Assembly (NCBI GenBank): GCA_002293525.1
Contig: DBDJ01000069.1
Coordinates: forward strand, 4,803-68,802
Length of the DNA: 64,000 bases
Reading direction: 5' to 3'
DNA from: Lachnospiraceae bacterium UBA935
Lineage (GTDB): Bacteria > Bacillota > Clostridia > Lachnospirales > Lachnospiraceae
In this document: positions 7,085-15,370 of the stretch, one piece after another
Layout: the number at the start of each line of letters is the position of its first letter
Numbering within the stretch: the stretch's first letter is position 1
Position numbers and translations under genes: made by a program
The notes under the pieces: generated by a model
What the model was told of the DNA's origin: nothing
What the model saw: only the letters and a program-made list of their open reading frames with translations
Databases searched by the model: none

Positions 7085-8275
7085 ATGAAAAGAAAAAAAA
7101 TACTATCACTTGCCATTATACTGATGTTGGTACTGTTGACTGCTTGTGGCGGAACCAAGGCCGATTCTGTAACGGGTGAAACACCATCTTCAGCGGCAGA
7201 AAGCAAGACCTCAGAAGATACACTGGCATCGGAAGATACACCAGCATCAGAAGACACACCGGTATCAGAAGCTACACCAGTATCAGAAGACACAACAGCA
7301 TCAGAAGAAACCGTTGAAGACATTACCATCATGGGTGTACAATACCGTACCGATTTAACGGAACTGGAATTGAGCGGAATTTCAAACGAAGACCTTCTAT
7401 TATTGGAAAAAATGACCAGCCTGACAGCTTTGGAGTTTTGGAACTGTGAGGGCATCACCGACCTGACGCCGCTTAGCGGACTGGCCAACCTGACGTATTT
7501 GGATTTGTCTGACTGTGACAGCATAACTGACCTGACGCCACTTAGCGGACTGTCCAGCCTGACGTATTTGGATTTGTCTGACTGTGACAGCATAACTGAC
7601 CTGTCGCCGCTCAGCGGACTGTCCAGCCTGACGTATTTGGATTTAGCTCTCTGTGACGGCATCACTGACCTGACACCGCTCAGCGGACTGTCCAGCCTGA
7701 CGGATTTGGATTTATCTTTCTGTGACGGCATCGCTGACCTGACACTGCTTAGCAGCCTGACCGGCCTGTCGCGTTTGGGTTTGGACTCTCACGAAAGCCT
7801 GACTGACCTGACGCCGCTTAGCGACTTAACCAATCTGACGGAATTGAATTTATCCGGCTGTTACAGTCTCACTGACCTGACGCCGCTTAGCGTCCTGAGT
7901 GACCTGTCGTATTTGAATTTGTCTTACTGTTACAGTCTCACTGACCTGACGCCGCTTAGCAGCCTGACCAGTCTGACGTATTTGGATTTGTTGGGCTGTG
8001 ACATCATCACTGACCTGATGCCGCTTAGCGGTCTGACCAGCCTATCAGAATTGGATTTAGGCCAATGTAACGGTGTCACTGACCTGACGCCGCTTAGCGG
8101 CCTGAACAACCTGACATATTTGGATTTATCTCCCAATGACAACATTACTGACCTATCCCCGCTGCACGGACTGACCAGCCTGACGGAATTAGAATTATTG
8201 GGCTGTGAAGGCATCAACGAACAGGAAAAGCAAAAACTACAGGATGCCTTGCCGGATTTAATAATCTCCGACTGA
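7085..8275 (+). CDS. Leucine-rich-repeat surface lipoprotein
   Basis: A 396-residue protein with a lipoprotein signal (MKRKKILSLAII, lipobox LLTAC, lipidated Cys near residue 20). A linker of about 50 residues repeats SEDTP-type motifs, and then comes a leucine-rich array of about twelve 22-23-residue units of the form LTPLSGLxxLTYLDLSxCDxITD. The array ends with 'EQEKQKLQDALPDL'. Such repeats form curved solenoids that bind proteins or glycans, so a cell-surface adhesin or binding role is likely. The ATG at 7085 is chosen because it starts the signal peptide; its ribosome-binding site is weak, and a TTG at 7028 is also open. The repeats are nearly identical at DNA level, which favours copy-number change by recombination. 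Confidence 0.85.
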   Translation: MKRKKILSLAIILMLVLLTACGGTKADSVTGETPSSAAESKTSEDTLASEDTPASEDTPVSEATPVSEDTTASEETVEDITIMGVQYRTDLTELELSGISNEDLLLLEKMTSLTALEFWNCEGITDLTPLSGLANLTYLDLSDCDSITDLTPLSGLSSLTYLDLSDCDSITDLSPLSGLSSLTYLDLALCDGITDLTPLSGLSSLTDLDLSFCDGIADLTLLSSLTGLSRLGLDSHESLTDLTPLSDLTNLTELNLSGCYSLTDLTPLSVLSDLSYLNLSYCYSLTDLTPLSSLTSLTYLDLLGCDIITDLMPLSGLTSLSELDLGQCNGVTDLTPLSGLNNLTYLDLSPNDNITDLSPLHGLTSLTELELLGCEGINEQEKQKLQDALPDLIISD

Positions 8276-8324
8276 TGCGTGATGGGGAATCATTCTAAGG
8301 AGGCTATTATGGCTGGAGGCGATT

Positions 8325-8927
8325 ATGTGCGGAAGATATTATGTCGATGATGAAACAGCCAGAGAAATAGAAAAAATTATCAGACAGGTAAATGATAAGC
8401 TCATTGCTGAGGATAAGCTCATTGCTGAGCGGGAAGTCTATCCTTCGGCAATGGCTCCTGTAATCGTTGCAAAAAACAAGAGGCTTGCTGCAGAAGAATA
8501 CCGATGGGGCTTCCCGCACTTTGATCCGGATAAGAAAAGCGTAATCTTTAATGCCAGATCGGAGTCGGTCATGGATAAGCGAATGTTCAAGGAAAGCATC
8601 TTGCACAGACGATGTATCATTCCGGCTACCGGCTTCTACGAGTGGAACAAGGATAAGGATAAGTTCTTTTTTAGGTCAAAGAACAATCAGGTTCTATTGT
8701 TTGCTGGGTTTTATAGCAGATTTGAAAAGGAAGACAGATTTATTATCCTGACTACCCAGGCTAACGAATCCATGGTGAAGATCCATGACCGGATGCCGCT
8801 TATATTGGAACCGGAAGAGGTAGAGCAGTGGATATTTGAAGACGTGGCGACAGAATCTATTCTCCGTAAAAAACCGAAAGAACTGGACAGGGAAATAAAA
8901 GGTCAGATGTCGTTGTTTGATTATTGA
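8325..8927 (+). CDS. SRAP-family protein (YedK/HMCES), abasic-site crosslinker
   Basis: A 200-residue protein of usual family length. It starts MCGRYY, so Cys2 is exposed after Met removal, as needed for covalent capture of abasic sites in single-stranded DNA. Other family residues are visible: Asn in 'IFNARSES', Glu in 'GFYEWN', and His in 'KIHDRMPLIL'. The start at 8325 is fixed by the MCGRY motif and by GGAGG 6 bases upstream; another ATG at 8309 is in a different frame. An 18-bp tandem duplication (8394-8429) adds the repeated KLIAE(D/R) segment in the N-terminal part, a region not conserved in the family. Known role of the family: shielding abasic sites during replication. Confidence 0.92.
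   Translation: MCGRYYVDDETAREIEKIIRQVNDKLIAEDKLIAEREVYPSAMAPVIVAKNKRLAAEEYRWGFPHFDPDKKSVIFNARSESVMDKRMFKESILHRRCIIPATGFYEWNKDKDKFFFRSKNNQVLLFAGFYSRFEKEDRFIILTTQANESMVKIHDRMPLILEPEEVEQWIFEDVATESILRKKPKELDREIKGQMSLFDY
8394..8429 (+). repeat. In-frame 18-bp tandem duplication in the SRAP gene
   Basis: GATAAGCTCATTGCTGAG occurs twice in a row (8394-8411 and 8412-8429), adding six residues without breaking the frame. Confidence 0.9.
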
Positions 8928-8940
8928 TCAGCGGCCCGCT

Positions 8941-8965
8941 ACTGAACTCGAAAACCGAGTCCAGT
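8941..8965. terminator. Weak hairpin between convergent genes
   Basis: ACTGAACTCG pairs with CGAGTCCAGT with one mismatch. It lies between the SRAP gene and the convergent chemoreceptor gene. There is no T-run, so terminator function is uncertain. Confidence 0.35.
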
Positions 8966-9034
8966 TAGCGATATTCGCCGCTTGCGGTCAGGCATAGCCT
9001 CTCTTACAGATGTCCCAGAGAATTCTTTTAAGTC

Positions 9035-11062
9035 TTATATACGAAAACGCCCGACTATTTCGTCCAGCTTCACGGCGATGGTTTTTAATTCACCGGCCGT
9101 GTCGGTAATAAATTTGATGGAATCCGACTGCTCATGGATCGCGGCCGCAACCGCCTTAGTCGAACCGTCCGCTTCGGTAGCAATGATTGATATTTCCCGC
9201 ATGCTCTCGATCGTCTTATCTTTGCTGATCTTTACCTTTAGGATGCTTTCAGCCAGTACTTTGATGTCCTTAATGGTATCCGCAATAGTCGTCCGAATAC
9301 TTTGAAACTGTACCATAGAACTGTTGGTCGCCGTATTGGCGTCACTCATTGCTTTCTCTTCTTCCTTCATTTTGGCCTTCAGGACACCGATTTCGCTTTT
9401 GATTTCATTGATAATTTTTTCGATCTGACCGACCGAAGTGGCAGTCTGATCGGACAGTTTACCGATTTCATCGGCGACGATGGCGAATCCTCTGCCTGCT
9501 TCACCGGCCCGGGCAGCTTCAACCGCCGCGTTTAGTGCCAATAAATTGGTTTGTTCAGAAATATTTTTGATAGCATCGGTAATTTCACCGATAAATTCCG
9601 ACTTGTCCGACAATGTTTCCACACTGTTAGATAATTTTGCCAAGGTCTGATTGTTGACTTCAATGATTCCGGCCAATTCTTCAATGGATTTCAGACCCTG
9701 ATTACTGATCTGATTGGCGTTAACCGACAGATTTTCCATTGCTTCGGCATTTTGGGTAGCAATATCGATTTCCTGCGCCAACCCGTCCAGACTTTCCGCC
9801 CCGCTTCGGGTAGCCGCTAATTGCCTGACTGCACCGGAAGCCAATTCGCCGACAGCTGCAGATACCGAACTCATGCCGGTCGCCATCTCATCAGAGGCAT
9901 GGTTAATGCCGGCAGAACTGCCGAGCAGCAGTTGGGCTTCCTGATGTATGAACGTGATGATTCCGGATAATTCTTGGCGTAAGGCCACCACCGCCCGCGC
10001 AATTGCCCCCGTCTCATCTTTACGGCTGCAGATTTGGTCATATGTCGACGTCGCAGTTAAGTGCAGAGTGGCGGTGTCATCAATGAATTGTGTTACGGCA
10101 ATAATCGGCCGGGACAGGCGGTTACCGAAAAAGACCGCCATTAGAATCGACAGCAGTAACAGCACGGCTCCCACAATTAAGAAATTGAGAATCAGCTGGC
10201 TTAGCAATTGGGTCATAACCGCCTGATTAAAAACCAGCCCTACCGTCCAATTAAGTGATTTGACCGGTGAGACAATAAATATTTCATGATCAATGCTAAT
10301 GCTTTCCGCTGCCGCGAGTTCGCTTCCCAATGCTGGGATCAAGGGGGATAGTTCCGTGTCTTGAAGATTGATCAGACCGTCCGCTGTCGGCTGATAATTC
10401 TCATTGGGGTGCAGGACAATGTTATTCTGGTTGTCCACCAAGAAACCGTAGCTGTTGCTGTCCATGGCCTGAGCTTCATTGAGGATCTCTTCGAAGTCCT
10501 TTAAGTTAATGTCCATCCCCAAGACGCCAATCAAGCTGCCGTCCTTTCTGATCGCTGCCGCCACACCGACCACCATCTGTCCGGTCACAGCATCCAAATA
10601 CGGTTCGGTAAAAATGGTTTCATCACTGCCGGATGCCGCCACATACCAACCTCGCTCAGTACATTTCCATTCCGGTGCCGGGGTCCAGCCACTGCCGTCC
10701 AAAAAGCTATTGTCGGGTTTGCCAATGTAAATATCTGAGACAAAATCCTTTTCCTTAGTTTTCTCTGTTATGTAGTGAAGCATTTCCTCATCAGTAAAAT
10801 CATTTATTTCCAGTGCCTTTACAATGTTGTTCACATCCTCTGCCTGAATCAGCATCCAGCCGTTGATCTCTTCGCTGAGCCGTTCTGCTGATACTTTCAA
10901 ACGGCGGCTGGTTTCGGCAGTGACCGCTTCGCTAGTCATGTAATAACTGGCCAAGACGCTGATTATCAGGCAGAAAATACTGATAACGGCTGCTAATAGG
11001 ACGACTCTTAACCGGATTCCTTTGCGGCTATACTGGGTTTGATCTGTTTGTGTGGGGGTCAT
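9035..11062 (-). CDS. Methyl-accepting chemotaxis protein with dCache sensor
   Basis: A 675-residue chemoreceptor. The first transmembrane segment is about residues 20-42. The extracytoplasmic part (about 43-280) has dCache features ('TEPYLDAVTGQMVVGVAAAI', 'GVLGMDINLKDFEEIL'). A second membrane segment (about 285-312) is followed by a HAMP domain and a long signalling coiled coil. The highly conserved hairpin tip reads 'ISEQTNLLALNAAVEAARAG' and 'EAGRGFAIVADEIGKLSDQ'. The ATG has AGGAGG 8 bases upstream. The ligand is unknown; dCache domains commonly bind amino acids or other small metabolites. The gene is single, with about 700 bp of noncoding DNA upstream. CheA, CheW and the motor genes are not in the window. 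Confidence 0.95.
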   Translation of the reverse strand: MTPTQTDQTQYSRKGIRLRVVLLAAVISIFCLIISVLASYYMTSEAVTAETSRRLKVSAERLSEEINGWMLIQAEDVNNIVKALEINDFTDEEMLHYITEKTKEKDFVSDIYIGKPDNSFLDGSGWTPAPEWKCTERGWYVAASGSDETIFTEPYLDAVTGQMVVGVAAAIRKDGSLIGVLGMDINLKDFEEILNEAQAMDSNSYGFLVDNQNNIVLHPNENYQPTADGLINLQDTELSPLIPALGSELAAAESISIDHEIFIVSPVKSLNWTVGLVFNQAVMTQLLSQLILNFLIVGAVLLLLSILMAVFFGNRLSRPIIAVTQFIDDTATLHLTATSTYDQICSRKDETGAIARAVVALRQELSGIITFIHQEAQLLLGSSAGINHASDEMATGMSSVSAAVGELASGAVRQLAATRSGAESLDGLAQEIDIATQNAEAMENLSVNANQISNQGLKSIEELAGIIEVNNQTLAKLSNSVETLSDKSEFIGEITDAIKNISEQTNLLALNAAVEAARAGEAGRGFAIVADEIGKLSDQTATSVGQIEKIINEIKSEIGVLKAKMKEEEKAMSDANTATNSSMVQFQSIRTTIADTIKDIKVLAESILKVKISKDKTIESMREISIIATEADGSTKAVAAAIHEQSDSIKFITDTAGELKTIAVKLDEIVGRFRI

Positions 11063-11546
11063 TCTTAATCCTCCTAGGGTGATTTTGTTTTTATAAATTA
11101 TTTTGTTGGTGCTTTAGAAACGTAACTTTAAAATATCGTATGTTAAAAGTCATAAAGTCATATTTAATAAGAAGTTGTATTTACAAAAAAATATAAACAT
11201 ATTTACGATTTGTAGTATCTATTATAAAAAACTTATAATCTGATAATGACTATTACTCTTAGTTTTCTATATTACTATGACGAATCGCTGTATTTTTATG
11301 TTAAATATCAGCTTAGAAATATATTTTAACACAATTTGTTTAATTACGCAAACAATTACGGTAGAATTTCGGTGATCCAAGTGATCCAACATGAATAGTG
11401 TTATTTCACATTGGTACATTTATGTCTTGTGATCCCTTGTACAACATCTAATATTTCTATAACAAGAGAATAAGTTAATATAAAGGTGAAAACAATTTTG
11501 AAAGATATACTGATATCAGAATATTTATTAATATTTTATAAAATAG
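11063..11546. other. AT-rich intergenic region between divergent genes
   Basis: No coding frame stands out. It should carry the chemoreceptor promoter on the minus strand. Long A/T runs prevent a secure call. Confidence 0.4.
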
Positions 11547-11575
11547 TTGTGAAAGTATGAAGCGTATGCTATAAT
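11547..11575 (+). promoter_or_regulatory. Strong sigma-A-type promoter upstream of hairpin element
   Basis: TTGTGA (11547-11552) and TATAAT (11570-11575) are separated by 17 bases. The first feature downstream is the dispersed hairpin at 11605-11644, so a short RNA or a hairpin-bearing leader of the MerR operon would be made. Confidence 0.5.
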
Positions 11576-11604
11576 AAAAAAGTAATAACGGCCCTATAAA
11601 TGTA

Positions 11605-11644
11605 GGACATATCCGATTGAGTTTGTGTATCATTGGATATGTCC
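11605..11644 (+). repeat. Dispersed hairpin element, copy 2
   Basis: GGACATATCC (11605-11614) and GGATATGTCC (11635-11644) form an inverted repeat around a loop containing GTGTATCAT. Stem and loop match the element at 6818-6860. Confidence 0.8.
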
Positions 11645-11715
11645 TCGTTTATGTGCCGTTTGCGCCCTTGGTCATATTGACAGAAATAAAGGAAGAGAAT
11701 ATTTCAAAAAAGGTA

Positions 11716-11746
11716 TTGTATATGACGTAGGGTAATGGGATATAAT
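11716..11746 (+). promoter_or_regulatory. MerR-type promoter with 19-bp spacer
   Basis: TTGTAT (11716-11721) and TATAAT (11741-11746) are 19 bases apart. The over-long spacer is the hallmark of promoters that MerR-family activators untwist. It lies 32 bases upstream of the MerR-family gene, so autoregulation of the operon is likely. A clear dyad in the spacer is not obvious. Confidence 0.55.
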
Positions 11747-11777
11747 TCTTGTGACAGATAACAGGAGGGCTGCATCA

Positions 11778-12581
11778 ATGAATAAGCAAAAAATAATTCC
11801 ATCAGGATATATGACTGTCGGCGAACTTGCAAAGAAGATGAATACCACCGTTCGGACACTCCAGTATTACGATAGAGAGAATCTGCTTTCTCCGTCGTTG
11901 AACAGCGAAGGCGGACGCAGGCTTTATACGAATAAGGATGTTGTCATGTTGCATCAGATTCAATCCATGAAGTCGTTGGGATTCACGCTAAATGACATAA
12001 AGAACCGACTTGTTTCCCTTGAAACGCCAGAAGAGGTTGCAGGAATTTTGGCAAAACAGGCCGAAGCCATCCGTGAACAAATAGCGGTCTTAACGGAAAC
12101 TTTGGAAACAGTTGAGACGCTACGCGAAGAAACGCTGCTAATGCAAACGGTGGATTTCAAGAAATATGCCGCTATTGTTGTGAACCTACAGATGAAAAAT
12201 AAGTTTTATGGCTTTATCAAATATTTTGATGAAAAGATGTTGGATTACCTTCATAACCACGTTGATATAGAAAGCGGAACAGCGATTATCGACACAATGA
12301 ATCGGCTGATAAGCGAAATAGGAAAACTGCAAGAGAACGGAATATCTCCAAACAGTGAAGAAGGTCAAGCCATTGCAAAGCAATGGTGGGATATGGTCAT
12401 GGCATTTACCGGCGGTGACATGAGTCTGCTGTCGGGTCTGATGAAAATGGCCGGCAACAAGGAAGTCAGCGATGAGGCCTGGGGCGAGCGCTGGTTGACA
12501 ATAGAGACATTTCTGCAGCCGGCGCTCGGCGAGTATTTTACCAAGTTGGGCTATAATCCATGGGAAGGGGCGGAACAATGA
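11778..12581 (+). CDS. MerR-family transcriptional activator with TipAS-like effector domain
   Basis: A 267-residue regulator. Residues about 10-80 hold the MerR winged helix ('MTVGELAKKMNTTVRTLQYY', then 'LLSPSLNSEGGRRLYTNKD'), followed by a coiled-coil dimerisation helix (about 85-125). The C-terminal domain resembles the TipAS antibiotic-binding fold ('EEGQAIAKQWWDMVMAFTGG'). The ATG at 11778 has AGGAGG at good spacing; an in-frame GTG at 11751 is unlikely. The stop overlaps the start of the ABC ATPase gene (ATGA), and the promoter has a 19-bp spacer. Together these suggest a drug-sensing activator controlling its own operon with an ABC exporter. The inducing compound is unknown. Confidence 0.88.
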   Translation: MNKQKIIPSGYMTVGELAKKMNTTVRTLQYYDRENLLSPSLNSEGGRRLYTNKDVVMLHQIQSMKSLGFTLNDIKNRLVSLETPEEVAGILAKQAEAIREQIAVLTETLETVETLREETLLMQTVDFKKYAAIVVNLQMKNKFYGFIKYFDEKMLDYLHNHVDIESGTAIIDTMNRLISEIGKLQENGISPNSEEGQAIAKQWWDMVMAFTGGDMSLLSGLMKMAGNKEVSDEAWGERWLTIETFLQPALGEYFTKLGYNPWEGAEQ

Positions 12582-13276
12582 TAGAAATGAACAGCATTGT
12601 GAAACGTTATGGGCAGCAGACCGTTTTGTCCGACGTTACATTTCAGGTAAAAGAGCGGGAGATTTTTGGTTTGCTAGGGCCGTCTGGAGCGGGTAAGACA
12701 ACGATTATCAATATCCTTACCAATCAGCTGGAAGCGGACGGCGGAAATCATCGCATTGGTGCGGCAGCGTTTGAAATTGGTCTGGTACTGGATGAAGATG
12801 GGTTGTATGTGCGGCTGAGCTGTCTGGAAAACTTGAATATCTTTGCAGATATCTACGCAATTCCCCATACAAAGTCGCTGGAGGCCCTGGAGCGAGTCGG
12901 CCTTACGGATGCCGCGAAAAAGCCTGTCAACAAGCTTTCGCGGGGAATGCGGCAGCGGCTGGCTTTGGCAAGGGCGATTCTGCACAGTCCCAAAATATTG
13001 TTTCTGGATGAACCGACAAGCGGTCTTGATCCCGGCACAGCAAGGGGTATCCATGGCCTTATAAAGGATATGCGCGATAGCGGTGCGACCATATTTCTGA
13101 CAACACACAATATGGATGAGGCCGTCAAGCTGTGTGACCGTGCTGCGCTACTACATAAAGGCAGTATTGTGGAGCAGGGTGCTCCGGCAGATATATGTGA
13201 CCGGCATCATGCCATGAAAACAGTGCCCGATCTGGAATCGGTATTTATCAAGCTGACGGGGGTGGAATTAGGATGA
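12578..13276 (+). CDS. ABC transporter ATPase, probable drug exporter
   Basis: A 232-residue nucleotide-binding subunit. Walker A is 'GPSGAGKTT', the signature is 'LSRGMRQRLALARA', Walker B is 'ILFLDEPTSGLD', and the switch His is in 'LTTHNMDEA'. The segment between Walker A and the signature is short, and the Q-loop region reads 'GLVLDEDGLY' with no clear Gln, a variant I associate with small exporter ATPases. It overlaps the MerR gene by 4 bp and its stop overlaps the permease start by 4 bp. By family (BcrA/YxlF-like) it powers export of a toxic compound by the membrane subunit that follows. Confidence 0.9.
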   Translation: MIEMNSIVKRYGQQTVLSDVTFQVKEREIFGLLGPSGAGKTTIINILTNQLEADGGNHRIGAAAFEIGLVLDEDGLYVRLSCLENLNIFADIYAIPHTKSLEALERVGLTDAAKKPVNKLSRGMRQRLALARAILHSPKILFLDEPTSGLDPGTARGIHGLIKDMRDSGATIFLTTHNMDEAVKLCDRAALLHKGSIVEQGAPADICDRHHAMKTVPDLESVFIKLTGVELG

Positions 13277-13968
13277 GAAGCGTAAAAGCAATTTTTATCA
13301 AACAGGCAAAGGATATGCTTAAAAATCCGATGATATTAGTTCAGTTTATTATCTATCCAGCGGTGGCTTTCATAATGACAGAACTTATTGCAAAGTCCAA
13401 TCCGGATATCCCGAGCAATATATTTGTGACCATGATGGCGGCCATATTTGCCGGGATGGCTCTGATTCTGTCTATGTCGGGCATCATAGCCGAGGATGTG
13501 GAACGCAAAAGCCTCCGCATGCTGGTAATGGCGGGAGTGAAGCCACAGGAATATCTGCTGGGTGCGGGCGGATTTATTTTGTTGGCAGGGATTACGGTAT
13601 CGGCTGTGTTCGGATTAATCGGGGTTTTTACGGGTTTGGAGCTTGTGAAGTTTTTAGCAGTCATGGTAACCGGTATTGTCGCTTCTATCATATTAGGGGC
13701 TGTCATCGGAATACTGGCCAAGAACCAGCAGATGGCAACTGCCATCGCGACGCCTGTCGCTATGATTCTCGGCTTTACTCCCATGATCGCAAGCTTCAAC
13801 GGCACGGTTGAGAAAATGGCAAGTGTCCTGTATACGCAGCAGTTGAACGTAATCGTCAATGACTATTCCGCCAACTTCACAAAAGCGCTTGCTGTTAATG
13901 GCATTAACATACTTGTATTATTGATTCTTTTTATATTTATATATCGAAGGAAGGGGTTGAGGGGGTGA
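13273..13968 (+). CDS. ABC-2-type transporter permease
   Basis: A 231-residue integral membrane protein with six hydrophobic segments and the ABC-2 layout. It has the N-terminal 'IFIKQAKDMLKNPMILVQF', a cytosolic 'EDVERKSLRMLVMAGVKPQE' (the coupling segment typical of this class), and a last helix ending RRKG. It starts within the stop of the ATPase gene, so the two are translated together. With the MerR regulator it forms a three-gene self-regulated export unit. Substrate unknown. Confidence 0.88.
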   Translation: MRSVKAIFIKQAKDMLKNPMILVQFIIYPAVAFIMTELIAKSNPDIPSNIFVTMMAAIFAGMALILSMSGIIAEDVERKSLRMLVMAGVKPQEYLLGAGGFILLAGITVSAVFGLIGVFTGLELVKFLAVMVTGIVASIILGAVIGILAKNQQMATAIATPVAMILGFTPMIASFNGTVEKMASVLYTQQLNVIVNDYSANFTKALAVNGINILVLLILFIFIYRRKGLRG

Positions 13969-14017
13969 TATGTGTTAACCTGTAGAAATGTACGCGCTGT
14001 CGTGGTCAAAATAACTG

Positions 14018-14734
14018 TTACCCTTGTCTTTCAGAACTACCATTCTTTGGTGTATCTATTGTTATAAAATTATTCAAACCAATTGTTTGAATGCCATCTT
14101 TTGCGTATTGTTCCCTCAGCTTCTCCATCGCGGTATCTCCCATTATATCTCTTGTGATAATTGCGTCGTCGATAACTGTAACGTCATAATTACGGTTTAT
14201 CCCGCCCTTGGCCGTACTGTATACGCAGGCTGCAGCATCCCCGCCGACGATATAAAGGGTATCAACCTCATGTGCAATGAGATGCTGTTCAAACTCCAAA
14301 ACGGAGAAGCTATCGCCAACTGACTTTGTGAAGATGTTTTCATTATCAACATGCAGTCTGCTGTCAAACGCTGCCCCCTCCGTGCCTTTTTTGAACGTAC
14401 CCCCGGAGAGTAACGAAATAATTGGGTTATTACCATACTCGTTTCTGATATATAAGATTTCCATGCCGCTTTTTTGGGCAAGTGTGATCGCATGGTTCAC
14501 ATTATCAACAAATTCCGATGTTCCGCTATAGGATTGGCTGTTGGTAATGTCATTTTGAACATCAATCACCAGAAGAGCCTGCTTAGGGCTACTGTATTCA
14601 GCAATAGTGTCGCCTTTCGTGGGTAAGTTAATATACAAACTCGTTAATAAAAATACTGCGGCTACCACAACTACGATACCGACAATGGTCAGAATAATAG
14701 CCATTTTCTTTCTTCCTTTCTCAGTGTTTGTCAT
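14018..14734 (-). CDS. Membrane-anchored isochorismatase-like cysteine hydrolase
   Basis: A 238-residue protein. An N-terminal membrane helix (about residues 12-35) precedes an isochorismatase-fold domain. The Asp of the Asp-Lys-Cys triad lies in 'ALLVIDVQND', a Lys in 'FTKSVGDSF', and the Cys in 'GGDAAACVYSTAKGG'. The family hydrolyses amides or enol ethers (nicotinamidase, isochorismatase and others); the substrate cannot be told. The membrane anchor is unusual for this family and places the enzyme outside or at the membrane. The ATG at 14734 has AGGAG 9 bases upstream. It lies 16 bp downstream of the HTH regulator gene and is probably controlled by it. Confidence 0.82.
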   Translation of the reverse strand: MTNTEKGRKKMAIILTIVGIVVVVAAVFLLTSLYINLPTKGDTIAEYSSPKQALLVIDVQNDITNSQSYSGTSEFVDNVNHAITLAQKSGMEILYIRNEYGNNPIISLLSGGTFKKGTEGAAFDSRLHVDNENIFTKSVGDSFSVLEFEQHLIAHEVDTLYIVGGDAAACVYSTAKGGINRNYDVTVIDDAIITRDIMGDTAMEKLREQYAKDGIQTIGLNNFITIDTPKNGSSERQG

Positions 14735-14750
14735 CAGGGATTTCTCCTTT

Positions 14751-15284
14751 CTAATTTTTAGGGGGAGTTGTAATAATGCACAGATTATGCAATTTGCGTT
14801 TTCCGTCAGGTTTGTGGCTTTGGAGATCTGTAATGATTTCGCCAATTTTGAGGAGCGCACCTGTCAACTCTTCATGCGTCGCATAAATTGGCGCAATGGA
14901 ACAGCCTGAGCCGTCGTTCGCAAGATCTATACCATCACTTGAGGTATATTCATCGAACTCCTTCAGAATCCCCAGCATATAGTACGTTACAAGCTGCATA
15001 TACATCTCGCCGTCATTGTCTTTGGCAAGTCTTTGCTCTATTTTCGCTATATCAAAATCAAGAGCATAAACCTTTTCCAAGGTACCTCTGATTTGGTTCT
15101 CGCCGACAACTTTAAGAATGCCATCCTTTAGCATCTTCTGTAAACGGCGGTAAAGCGTCGCCTGCGGTATATCTTGGAATGTTTCCATAAGCTGTGAGGC
15201 TGTAGCTTCGCCTCTATCCTTCATTTCTATGATGAGCTTCGCGTTCAGCGGCTCGCTTAAGTACCTTAAAAATTTACTGGTCAT
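14751..15284 (-). CDS. ArsR-like winged-helix transcriptional regulator
   Basis: A 177-residue protein. The first 75 residues form a winged helix ('LSEPLNAKLIIEMKDRGEAT', then 'TLYRRLQKMLKDGILKVVGE') of the HTH_20/ArsR kind. The remainder is a helical effector or dimerisation region. The ATG at 15284 has GGGGTG just upstream; a GTG three codons earlier is possible. The promoter (-35 TTGACA, -10 TATATT-like TAATAT) contains a perfect 12-bp palindrome over the -10, fitting autorepression. It is co-transcribed with the isochorismatase-like gene. Confidence 0.8.
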   Translation of the reverse strand: MTSKFLRYLSEPLNAKLIIEMKDRGEATASQLMETFQDIPQATLYRRLQKMLKDGILKVVGENQIRGTLEKVYALDFDIAKIEQRLAKDNDGEMYMQLVTYYMLGILKEFDEYTSSDGIDLANDGSGCSIAPIYATHEELTGALLKIGEIITDLQSHKPDGKRKLHNLCIITTPPKN

Positions 15285-15313
15285 CCTTATCACCCCAAAA
15301 CATTATCGAATAA

Positions 15314-15346
15314 GATAATATTATCATACATGATAATATATGTCAA
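15314..15346 (-). promoter_or_regulatory. Promoter with overlapping palindromic operator
   Basis: On the minus strand TTGACA (15346-15341) and TAATAT (15323-15318) are separated by exactly 17 bases. The palindrome GATAATATTATC (15314-15325) covers the -10, and a related GATAATATATG follows at 15332. This is where a repressor, probably the product of 14751-15284, would block transcription. Confidence 0.7.
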
Positions 15347-15370
15347 GCGTTTTTTGTTTGAGATAAATAA

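Noticed and set aside
7018..7731. Long open frame of 237 codons on the minus strand across the LRR region
   Set aside because: It mirrors the repeated codons of the lipoprotein gene, has a repetitive Ser/Arg/Val composition and no ribosome-binding site.
12186..13108. Several minus-strand frames of 90-144 codons
   Set aside because: They are antisense to the MerR and ABC ATPase genes, both of which carry complete family motifs.
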